Under the pieces are notes generated by a model. It was not told where the DNA came from. It saw only the letters and a program-made list of their open reading frames with translations, and did not search any database. This document shows, in pieces, positions 30,497 through 40,095 of a DNA stretch of 64,000 nt. Origin of the DNA: Shinisaurus crocodilurus (lineage: Eukaryota; Chordata; Lepidosauria; Squamata; Shinisauridae); the NCBI GenBank assembly GCA_021292165.1, contig CM037876.1, positions 212,511,325-212,575,324 on the forward strand, read 5' to 3'. The stretch's first letter is position 1. The number at the start of each line of letters is the position of its first letter. A program made the translations under genes and the position numbers.

Positions 30497-30662
30497 CCAT
30501 CTAATCCAATGCAAATCTCCTGTCTTCCATTTCTGCCGTGGGGGCAGGGGAGGAGGCAATTAGTGAGCTCAAATACTGTGTCCAGGGCTCCATTTCTGAC
30601 TTGTAGCAAATGGTTCAAGTTGACATATTATAAGAGAGATACAGTGCTAATTCTACTTTGAC
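30497..30662 (-). repeat. Long inverted repeat, right arm (166 bp)
   Basis: Reverse-complement partner of 29499-29662, with an 834-bp spacer between arms. Arms this long could form a cruciform or, if copied to RNA, a hairpin. Confidence 0.85.
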
Positions 30663-31099
30663 ACTGAGCCATATCAAATTAGGAGAGAGAAATGCCTTTA
30701 ATTAAGACATCCAGAGAATCATAACTACCATTTTGTGATTTATCACTGAATTTTTAAAAAGTTAACTTTGTTTTACGGTGACTTTTCTAGTATTAAAATT
30801 CAGGACCATCGACATAGACTTTCTCTGTGCATATTTCAAACTCTGGGAGAGCTCGAGTTTGCATTAGTGGCTGATGTGTGGACATTGTTCATTATTAAGA
30901 CATGCTGTGTGTGTGCCCTGAAGAAAGGTCAAGAGATCCTGAAATATGGAAACATCCTTATCGACACCTGCTCCAGAATAATGATGTGATCCCAAACCAG
31001 TGTTAGAAACCCAGAGGGGTGTGGGTGAGATTCACAACTGTTCCTGTGAACTACGCTGATTTGGTGAGTCGATGCTGTCCAACACATACAAGGTTTTAC
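30663..31099. other. Unclassified, no gene seen
   Basis: A 73-codon frame at 30768-30989 has no recognised domain. Confidence 0.4.
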
Positions 31100-31640
31100 A
31101 AACTGTGACGAACATGATATGCCCCTATGGAAGACTCCTCTTTGGACAATGACCTAGAGGCCCCTACATCGAACATCATGGAGGAGCTGCATGTGTCAGA
31201 GCACCTTGAGGCAGATCACGGGGACCCTGGCCTCTCCGGGAGATGGGCATTGCCCCTTCTCCTCAAGACATAGTCAGCACTCTTTCGGACTCGGAAGTCA
31301 AGTGGCCACCTAGCCCAAGAGAGCACAGCTGCCAACATTCAGGCTCAGCCACCTTTACTCCTCATGAGCAAGGCTCTGCTCGGGAATAGACCATACCTCA
31401 GGTGGCCCTGAAGGCCTGCAGCTGTCCTCTGGGTGGGGCTCTGCCTTAAAAGCCTTCAGTTCTAGGCACAAAATGTTGGAACAGTGTGTATATGAGCTTC
31501 TGCCCTTTATTTTCCTGATAACTTAGTTTTTCTCTGGAACTTCTTGTGTCTGGACTTTGGACTGCCTTGCCTTTGGAATGGCCCCAGGCTAATTTCCTAG
31601 AACTTTGTCCTTGCACCACTGCAAGGAAGGCAAAACCTAA
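31100..31640 (+). mobile_element. Unclassified LTR-like repeat, copy 2
   Basis: Plus-strand counterpart of 26700-27335: an acidic coding-like stretch (LEAPTSNIMEELHVSEHLEAD, then DPGLSGR), then gtggggctctgccttaaaag as a TATA-like block, and a T-rich line ending gaactttgtccttgcaccac. No intact frame exists. Confidence 0.4.
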
Positions 31641-31779
31641 GTTTTGGCAACATAAAAAGTTTTTTATGTTGGGTCATGGGATTTCTTACTGTGCATGGTT
31701 AAAATTGTTTGAGGGTGTGCGTGCATGTGTGCTGTCAGTTTGTATGTACACTGTTTCTATATTGTGCACAATTACTGTA

Positions 31780-31862
31780 TTGTTAAGGTTTTTAATCTCT
31801 GTAAACCACGCAGCGAGCTTTGGCTATTGGATGGTATAGAAATGTAATAAATGAAATGAAAT
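31780..31862 (+). mobile_element. L2-type LINE 3' tail
   Basis: tttttaatctctgtaaacca, cgcagcgagctttggctatt and ggtatagaaatgtaataaat form the standard tail of an L2-type LINE in squamates, ending in short aatga repeats. Confidence 0.6.
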
Positions 31863-32524
31863 GTTCTATTTGTTAAAGACAGCATGATTACAGGTGGCTG
31901 AGAAATTTGTTTGGCCTGGATTTAATGTGAGATTCCCCAGTTCACACACCTCCCAGCAGCACACGGCAGCTAGAGGGGCTCAGAGGTCCATCTAGCAGAA
32001 TGTTTTACAAGGGACAAGAGTGAGGCTGTAAAAGCCTCTGCCATTCCTCCCTCCCTGCATGGCTTTTGCCCGCAGGGCATCGGATGGGCAGAAGGCTCCA
32101 GTCCTTCCGGAGCTCTCTGTCTAAAGAACAGCAATCCTTTAAGATTTTGCTCTGAAAGCATTTTAAACATGTGAATGTGTGACTCTACCAAAGAAATGGC
32201 AATAGATATATCTCATTGTGCTAGGATGCTTTAGAACTGGTTATTCTAGCACAGAACAGAAATGGATTATGGCAGGGGCTGTACACACAACCAAATGTGT
32301 AAGAAAGGAAGCAGTATCATGCCCACTGCTTCTGCCCCCCAAACACTAGCATGCCTGCCAGCTGCAACCCCAGTGGCTGCACATTCAGCATTAATATGAA
32401 TGGGTGCTACGGGTGTAGGTGCTGCCTTGCAACCATGAACCCTGCTGGTGCATGGCTCCTGATTATGAAGAGCATTGTGAGCATGCAGTTGGGTGTCTGT
32501 AGGGCTCTTTCTTATTAATACTGT
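31863..32524. other. Unclassified, no gene seen
   Basis: The line gccattcctccctccctgca near 32040 resembles 15600 and may be an old repeat. No other signal. Confidence 0.4.
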
Positions 32525-32527
32525 AAA

Positions 32528-32641
32528 GGTGCAATCCTATGCAAGTTAAGACAGGGGGAAAAGGCCGCCTACTTCCAGGTGGCTGGGGCATGCTAGGAGT
32601 CGTAGGCCTTTTTTCTGTCTAAACGTGCATAGGATTGCACC
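32528..32641 (+). mobile_element. PIF/Harbinger-like MITE, TAA duplication
   Basis: Inverted ends ggtgcaatcctatgcaagtt and aacgtgcataggattgcaccc, with TAA on each side (32523-32525 and about 32642-32644). The middle has tggctggggcatgctaggag. Same family as 1757-1856. Confidence 0.75.
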
Positions 32642-32644
32642 CTA

Positions 32645-34329
32645 AGCCGGGCTGCTAAGGATGAGGCCGGTGAAGGTATCGGTGTCAGGGGTACAGCCAG
32701 TGGACATGACCCTGCTTCTCCCTCATACGTTTGGTGAATGCGTCGGGACATGTCATGCGCACAATACTATGGTTGTGCAGAAACCAGGACTCCGAAGAAT
32801 GATTCAAAGATACCATAACCCAAATTTGATCAAATTCCAACCAAGTAAAGTTGCCTGTATTTTTTCTGACGAATAACTTGTATTTTCATTCTTTCCTAAG
32901 CTTCCACTTAGGTAGCTTTACTCTAGCTGTTCCACAGGCATATTGTTGACAGACTAAGCATTGCAATTAGTGAGTTTATTTCTTTAGTGATCTTGTTATA
33001 TTATTATTATTATTATTTTAAATTGTTGCAGTTGCTGCCTTTATTTTTTCGACTTTATTTCAAACTAAAATAAAATTCCAAGGAAACAAGAATAAATTGA
33101 ATAATGAGAAAAGCAACTGCTTCCTTGAAAAAAAAAAAAACACACCCTGAAACAAAAATATTCAAGGTTCTTCCAGAAATATAAAGTTCCTACCTTTTTG
33201 ATGCCTTGCTTTTTATCAGCAGGGACAAGAGTTAAAAATCAAAAGTGGGGTGGGGGGGGGAGTAGAGCTACGCTCACAGTGGCGGTTCCCTGAACAATGC
33301 TCTTCTGGAGCTTCTGCGTCTGGCAGTCAAATAAAAGATCTCTGCTCCTGTAGGTTTGCGACTTAATTGGTCACCAATCAAAGAAATTCTGCTGTGCTCT
33401 AATCTCCTAAAACAGGGACACACTTGTGGGGTATCACATTTGATGCTTTGAGTCCACCTGATGCTTCCCTGTTGTAAGAGTTAAGGAAAACAGATTTGAA
33501 ATGCTTATGACAGTCATGGAAATCTAAAATATTTAAAGCTCATAGTTATTAAAGGTTGAAATGATATTATGCACATATTTGATGGACTCACATATATGCT
33601 GTAGTCAGGCTCCTGTCATGAGCTTGTCCAGCTCACAATGATCACTTGCATTTTGAAGGGAGAGGCATTTGCCACCTCTACCCACAGATTCTTCTCAGGC
33701 TTGGATTTCAACCAAACTGGGGCTCTGTGGGGCCTTCTCCTTCCTTGGCATTTCAACACTGTAGTAGCATCATTTCAGTTGACAGGAACTATGGAATATA
33801 TATATTCCTAAGGTGGCTGAGTTCCTGTTATGGACTTTATGCACTGTGAACAATGCTCTTCTGTGCATGCTTTTTGCACATGGGATTGTGCTAAGCAAGA
33901 GGCACCCTGGAACATGTAGTTTCCAGGGTGTCTGACATCCACACTAAGGAATTGTGTGCCCTGGGAAAATTATATTTCCCAGAGTCTCTGGCACCTAGAA
34001 TGGCTGCTGCTGTTCAAGGTGCCATAGAGGGAAGCCTCAGAGAGGCCTTAAATGAGACCTCCCTTTCACTGCCACTGCTATTGCCAGATGAGTGGAATGG
34101 GAAGGGAAATATATGGAGATGGGGGTTGGCATTCCAACCTCATCACACTCTCAGTGATGTCATTGGGAATGTGACAAGATCTGAATTTCAGAATTGGTCT
34201 TGGAAAAATGAAGGTATTATCCAATGTCAGGGGGTGAGGGAATAGCTCAGTTTCCTGAGTCCAATTTCAAATTGAGAGGGAGGGGTCTATTACTCATGGT
34301 TAGTATGTTGGATATGGATCAGAAATAGT
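32645..34329. other. Mostly unique DNA, no gene seen
   Basis: Contains an ATT run at 33000-33016, an A run at 33128-33140 and a short palindrome accctggaacatgtagtttcc near 33905. The 105-codon frame at 33928-34245 has no recognisable domain. Confidence 0.45.
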
Positions 34330-34334
34330 CTGGT

Positions 34335-34485
34335 ATAAATTTATCTTCAGATATGTAGCTGGATAGATGATCCCAGTCACTATCTCTCAGCCTAACCTCT
34401 AATGATAGTTGCAAGGATAGAATGGGAAACCCCATGTAGATCACCCTTAGCTACTCAGTGGAAAAGTGGAATACAAATGTTAGTA
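34335..34485 (+). mobile_element. Sauria-type SINE fragment
   Basis: tatctctcagcctaacctct, tgcaaggatagaatgggaaa and ctcagtggaaaagtggaata carry the middle and 3' parts of the SINE. The tRNA-like head is missing. Confidence 0.5.
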
Positions 34486-36278
34486 AAACAGCAACAATGA
34501 TGATGGTAATAAATAGCAATAACATGAGCCACTTCAAACAATTGATTCCTCCATCCCCAATAGATAGGGAAAATGAGTGCCCCTCTATGCCTTTTATGGG
34601 TTGGAACACTTCAGATATTCAAGAATTAGGAAATATTTTATGTGTGCTTGGGATGTTGATGTATACCAGATGGGATTGACCTAGGCTATACTCCTATCCT
34701 ATGCACACTAATTTAGGAAGCACTAGACAGGAAACTGAAATTTGTGTGTGCAGCTTTGGATGAGATGAAAGCAATGATCACTCTTATTGCGAAAAATGTT
34801 GATCAGATGAAAAGGGGGGTGTGGGCGGGGGCGGCGGGGCAGCAAATTCTCTCCAAGTTATAATGCTGTAGAAATTAGCAGAATTGCCATGTCTCTTCTC
34901 AAATCCTGCAAGTGTCCTGTGATAGGCTCTTTGGTCAGGCCATAAGGAAAACCCGCTACCCAAGCAGCTTAAAAAAAATAACAAAATAGAATGTTTCAAG
35001 AGATACTGGGGTCAATTTCCTCCATCATTCTCCCCATTCCTTGCTAAAATTAAGAAGGGCAGGGGGCTCCTGAAACCTGACTCACTGAGTGACATTCACT
35101 AAACTGATGGAAAATCCCATTCAGCATAAGAAAGTCAGCAAGGAAAGAAGGTTACTGAGTTTTATAGGAATAACCCTATCTCCTGCTTTCAGAAAAAGGT
35201 ATGTGTGGTGGAGCTATATGGCAAGTCACTGGCAGGCTAAATACTGTAGAGACAGGCAGCCAAATCGAAGGAACAGCGCTCGTAAGAAGAGGCCTTCCCA
35301 CTAGTGGTCCTCGGGAGGGAAAAAGAGGGGGGAAAGCTCTTTAAATTCTTATTATTTCTCATTTGCATTTGCAATCATTGGATTTTATTTTTTTTATTAG
35401 AAGGTCCAATTAAGAAAAGACTTTCTTTTTTACAAGGCAAATTTATCAAAAATTCAAATAAACTCTTTGATGCATTTTCCCCCGCATAAACTGGTCATGA
35501 ATAAACATAATCCTGTTGCTTCAAGAACAGATGCCATCCCTATAGCTCCCTGCCCCCTCCCTCATCTACTGCATTCTCCAATCGGAAAGAAGGAAATTGG
35601 GCAAGTTTACAGAGTGAAACATAAATCATAAACATCTTTGCCAGAACAAACTCATGTTTCTTTTATGAAACAATTGCTCCTAAAATAGTTTATTTTCATT
35701 TTAATACATTTCCTTTATGAAAAAGTAGAACACTCAGTTCTTAGCTTTAAGAAAACTGTAGTATTCTGCAGTTCCAGTTGTGTGTGTGTGAACATTTGCA
35801 TTTTCAAGTACCTTTTTTAGAAACATGATAGGCATTTTACCAGATGCAAAAGGAAGGTGTTTACAGACAATAGATTTTTGCAATCATTGCCTATTTGTTT
35901 GGAAACTGATGAGTTCTCAAAGGTTTGCTCTGATACTGTAGATATGAACTATAAAAAGAAAAGAAAAAATGTGTATGTGTACAGTGAGAGTGAAAGCTGC
36001 TTGCTCTGCGGGAAATAAGACCTCCTCCTCCTCCACCACCTCCTCCCTGGCCAACAGGAAAATAGGAGAGAGAGAAAGTCAAAGAATAAATAGGACATAC
36101 AAGTGACCTCCATTAGGATGTTTCATTCTATTACAGTAGAGACCTTCCATCTTCTTTAAGGTAATTTTTTCTCAAATCCATAAGGCCTAATCAAGCACAC
36201 AAAGGATAGGAGGCTATTCCTAATTGCCCACTGAGACCTCATTCACACACCATCCAATTAAAAACTGCAAAGCATCAC
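34486..36278. other. Mostly unique DNA, possible conserved noncoding element
   Basis: Nearly 1.8 kb without recognised transposons. 35340-35760 is AT-rich with an octamer-like atttgcatttgcaatcattg and several taatt/attaag cores. This would fit a conserved enhancer, but that is inference. 34816-34845 is a GC-rich G run. Confidence 0.3.
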
Positions 36279-36671
36279 TAAGGAGCTCAACTGGGGGTGG
36301 AAGTCTGGTGAACGTGCGGACTCAAACCCCCCCCCCCAAGCTCCGGTCACCCTACCTTTTCCCCAGCTCGACTCATGTTCTTGTGAGCTGAGCCAAGGAA
36401 GTGACTTCTGGTTACTGGCGCTATGTTGCTTACGTAGAAAATGGTGAACCTAAGATACCTTAAAAACAGCCGCGATTTGCATAATTTGCGCAAATCACGG
36501 CATAATTTGCGCAAATCGCAGCTGTTTTAACGTATTTTACGCTATTTTCTACGTAAACAACGTAGAGCCGAGGCAGTGAGCACCTCAGCTGGCGCTTGCA
36601 CTCAGCTGGCACACCACGAGCACTCAGCTCACACACCACGAGTTGAGTGCTGGGCAGATCGCCCACCCCTA
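36279..36671 (+). mobile_element. CpG-rich palindromic (foldback) element, copy 4
   Basis: The left end is worn (taaggagctcaactgggggt), while the right end gatcgcccacccctat is intact. The hairpin at 36412-36570 pairs ggcgctatgttgcttacgta with tacgtaaacaacgtagagcc, and gaaaatgg with its partner. The centre repeats gcataatttgcgcaaatc. ggggaaaaggtaggg on the minus strand (about 36350) is the splice-donor-like site of the family. Confidence 0.7.
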
Positions 36672-37140
36672 TGACACCCCAGTGTCTAAAGGAAAGAAAG
36701 AATGCCCTGAGGACCTGACTCATTGACCTGTTCTCCTTCAGGAATGACTGAGGATGTGCTACAGACTCAGATAGGCAGAAAAGAAGTGGATCATACTTAA
36801 GGCCTTTCTACATTATCATGTTTAGAGCAACAACAACAAAAGGGTGTTGCCATTACTCAGTTGTTGGAGACAATTCAAACATTCTTCCTCAAGCAATGCA
36901 GCTCGCTTACTCAAATGTTATGGGAGTTCCAGAAAGTTTTCCCCAACATTCTGTTGTTGTGGGGAAATCTCATCAACATTCAAAGGGCTATCTGTTGTTG
37001 CTGGGAAGATGTGGTTCCCATCTAGCACCATAAATGTTACCACATATGATTTCATTTAATGACACAGGCATTGTTTAGTGGAGAATGTCCTGCCACTTTC
37101 CTGTGACTTCTACGAGCAATTCTGTCAGAGCTCTAGTCTA
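36672..37140. other. Unclassified, no gene seen
   Basis: Nothing recognised. Confidence 0.35.
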
Positions 37141-37647
37141 GCCTTCCCCAACCTGGTGCCCCTCAGTTTTAGCCAGCATGGCCAAGGATCAGGAATGCTG
37201 GGAGTATCCTAATAACAGACTGGTATAAGGAAGTTTGGGACATAGCCCTAAATGATAAACTAACTAGTAGTATCAAATGCAAAAAAGGATTGCTAAAGAA
37301 GAATAATTTTATGGAGATATGGAATCAATTACTAGACTATGTATTAATAAAGGGGAAAGGTAACATGCCTTGTCAGGATATGTTATATTTTTGGAATTTA
37401 GACTTTATTTGATCAAGAGGATAGAAGTATATTAATTGGTCCCTTGGAGGGTGGGGGGGAGCACTTTATGATTTATTGTATGTTGATTATGTTATATTTG
37501 TGTGATAATTTTGTATTTTGCTAAATATATTTTCTGTGTTATAATTTGTTTTGAAAAATAAATACAATATTTAAAAAAAAAAAAAAAAGGAATGCTGGGA
37601 GTTACAGTCCAAAACATCTGGAGGGCATCATGTTGGGAAAAGCTGCC
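37141..37647 (+). mobile_element. hAT-like MITE split by an L1 insertion
   Basis: Ends gccttccccaacctggtgcc and gggcatcatgttgggaaaag are inverted repeats, and the flanks ctagtcta (37133-37140) and ctagtcaa (37648-37655) agree at 7 of 8 positions, a hAT-type duplication. The MITE body has agccagcatggccaaggatc and ttacagtccaaaacatctgg. An L1 copy occupies 37206-37587. Confidence 0.75.
37206..37587 (+). mobile_element. 5'-truncated L1 LINE, poly(A), 15-bp duplication
   Basis: The 382-bp insert ends in a poly(A) run after taaatacaatatt. The 15-bp target duplication aggaatgctgggagt lies at 37191-37205 and 37588-37602. Its body (ggtataaggaagtttgggac, tagtatcaaatgcaaaaaag, aaaggggaaaggtaacatgc) is the same L1 subfamily as 62610-62900. 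Only the end of the second reading frame and the 3' untranslated end remain. Confidence 0.92.
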
Positions 37648-37759
37648 CTAGTCAATCTCGGGAATGAAGAAATGATACTTGCAGATGACACAATCATTCC
37701 TGAATGTCCTCTTGACTGTTAGTCAAGCCATGTTGGATCCCAGGTTGCTTCAGGTGATG

Positions 37760-38272
37760 AAACAGGGGCGGTGACGGGAGCAGTGGTGAAAAATCTGACC
37801 AAACGGTCTAAAGTTCATTTTAGAAGGGGAGGGGGAGCAACTTCAGTGGGTCCAGGGGCCAATTCTCCCCCAAAAGGAATGGGGGCTACACCATTCCATT
37901 CCACTGCTAACATTGCTGCTGCTGGCATGCCACCGATTTTGCCGCTGAAATTCGGTGACATGGCAGGGGTGGGGGAAAGGTCACAATTTTCCTTTACAAC
38001 AAGGCATGTGGGGACGATGTGCCTTGTTCTAAAGCAAAATCACACTCCCAGGAGGCTTCTAAGTGTGTGATTTTGATTGAAAACAAGGTGTGTGCCCCCC
38101 GTGTGCCTTGTTGCAAAGGAAAATTGCAGCTTTTTTGCCGCCACCACACCACTCAACCACCACTTTTTTTGCAGCTGTTGCCACACTGCCAAATGTGAGG
38201 CCTCATAAAAGGCTGGGGGTGCATGTGGGCCATGGGCCACATGTTGCTCACCCTTGTTTTAGAGCCCACTCC
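37760..38272. mobile_element. hAT-like palindromic element
   Basis: A palindrome with arms of about 64 bp is centred near 38055: ttttcctttacaacaaggca and gtgccttgttctaaagcaaa pair with the reverse of gtgccttgttgcaaaggaaa and ttttgattgaaaacaaggt. The right side ends ccacatgttgctcacccttg, the reverse of a CAAGGGTGAGCAA hAT-type end. The left end is poorly matched (caggggcggtgacggg). Confidence 0.5.
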
Positions 38273-38935
38273 ATGGCAAAGGTGATGGTAAAGAAATCTT
38301 ATTTTATTGCCACCATTGTGTCTGTACAGAGCCATCCAATGGAGTTTTTCCAACAGTTCACATCTGTTCACAATTTGGATGCCACCATTAGGACAGAGTC
38401 ATTTGATCTACCTGCAGCACCTGCTTGCCCATTTGTTGTAGGTGCCTTTCAATTGGTACAGCAAAAGAATGTGGACTGGATTCTTGGAGGAGCGATGTTG
38501 TGTGTGTTCAACCTTTGTCCTTCTTGGTGGTCTGCAAGTGGTGGTCTGGCCAAATGGGTGTCTGGAGTGGTAATTTGAGGAAGATGACCCCATTGAGGCA
38601 GTAGTGAGCTCACTTTTTTTAAAAGCCCTCTCTTGACCCCACCCCACCTTATTGGATAATTTCAAAACAGTCTCAAATATACAATTCCTAGGCAAGTTAA
38701 TCAAGTGAGTCCTGACCAGATCTTTCAGGATGTTATGGAGTATCTAGACCCATTTCAATCTGGCTTCAGGCTTGGTTTTGGGATGGAGACAGCTTTGATC
38801 ACCCTGGTTGACAACCTAGTGTCATTGTCAGGAAATGGACATGGGGAATGTGCCCCTATAAGTTCTTCTGGACTTCTCAGCAATACAAATGGTGACCTGA
38901 GCTGCTCGAGGCAAGCAAGCATCCTTTATTTGGCA
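38273..38935 (+). pseudogene. L2-clade LINE reverse transcriptase N-terminal remnant
   Basis: The motif LDPFQSGFRLGFGMETALITLVDNL (38741-38815) is the L2-clade reverse transcriptase block normally reading DPFQSGFRPGxGTETALVxLVDDL. An upstream piece in the same strand, SHPMEFFQQFTSVHNL, resembles the linker before the core. Frames are broken and the catalytic YADD part is absent. Confidence 0.7.
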
Positions 38936-39086
38936 ACATCACATTAGCAAGAAACAGCATCATGGTTTTGCTCTACTGTTTTAAGCCCCTGGACCAATAA
39001 AAGGCAAGCAAGATGGTTCAGTGGTGCCATGCAGGGGCGATGCTGTTGTTGCAACAACTATACAAGGGTTGTTGCTTCAGCACTGC

Positions 39087-39141
39087 TAGGGATGTGACCA
39101 AGCATTCAATAAAGAGGGGATGCATCTATGTGAACACCCCT
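39087..39141 (+). mobile_element. 55-bp deletion derivative of a TAGGGATG element
   Basis: tagggatgtgaccaagcatt and atgtgaacacccct match the two ends of the 20299-20672 element joined over almost nothing. It would be an extreme internal deletion product. Confidence 0.4.
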
Positions 39142-39214
39142 GCTCATATTGATAGAGGCAGAATTGAGGCAGGCACAGTCCATCTCCAGTGGATTCTTCA
39201 TTCTGTTCACAAAC

Positions 39215-40000
39215 ATTGGGGGTGGGTGAGAATTCAGTTCAGTTTTGGTATGAATTTACCAAAATTCACAATGTTCTCCATATTCGGGACAAAAAGAACT
39301 TGAGATTATTATTTTTTTTAAAAAAAAAACCCTGAATATGGGAGAAACCAAAACTGAAAGATTCACCCATCCAGTCACAGGGCTTTGAGTACTTTGCTCT
39401 TAAAAGTCTGAGTTTGAATCCCTCTGTATTTGACCATGTTAGTGCTGACATGGTCTTTTTTCTGACAAGCTCCTTGTCTTTAACAGCTACATGGCGGTAC
39501 AGGTACAACATAGTCCTGGCCATGATGGGAATAGCTGCACCTACTGAATTTGGCTGGTGCAGATGGGTGAGAATTTCATTTCTGTCCATTTTTTAATAAG
39601 AATTTACCAAAATTTGTAGTTCTTCATTTCTGGAAGAGAAAGAACTACTTTAAAATATATATATATGAATGTGGGAGTGGAAGTGAACTGATGGATTCAC
39701 CTGTCCCTAGTGTTGATGCAGAAGGCAGTTCAGACCTCTAGTGAAGTCTGAATTGCTGATCTCAGGTCCAGAGTCTAAAAATGAGGTCTCTCTCCAAGGA
39801 AGGTCTGCAGGTTGTCTCCCCTTGGGCTGTGTTTCAGACAAGCTCAGAGACTGTGGGACTTCTACACTGTGGTCATTCTTCAAGATGTCAAATGGCTGGG
39901 TTGCAACACAACTTCATATTCAGGAGAGAAGGAATGTGAGATTTTTTTAAAAAAAAATTGAATGTGGGGAAAAGAGAAATTGTCAGATTTGCCCATCTTT
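39215..40000 (+). mobile_element. Composite MITE-spacer-MITE-spacer-MITE repeat
   Basis: MITE one (39215-39372, ggtgggtgagaattcagttc to gattcacccatcc), spacer 1 (39373-39560), MITE two (39561-39711, ending gattcacctgtccctag), spacer 2 (39712-39910) and a third MITE end (39911-39998, ending gtcagatttgcccatc). Spacers 1 and 2 match those at 13258-13835. This is the most complete copy of the array-like unit. Confidence 0.6.
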
Positions 40001-40009
40001 ATGCCAACC

Positions 40010-40095
40010 AACCTTCTTCTACCTGTATGAAGGTTTGAGCTCCTTGAAGAAAAGGCAGGATACAAATGTAAAAATGAATGAATGAATAAAGGGGG
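40010..40095 (+). mobile_element. Sauria-type SINE 3' end fragment
   Basis: gtttgagctccttgaagaaa then aggcaggatacaaatgtaaa and aatgaatgaatgaataaa correspond to the 3' tail of the SINE. Confidence 0.5.
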
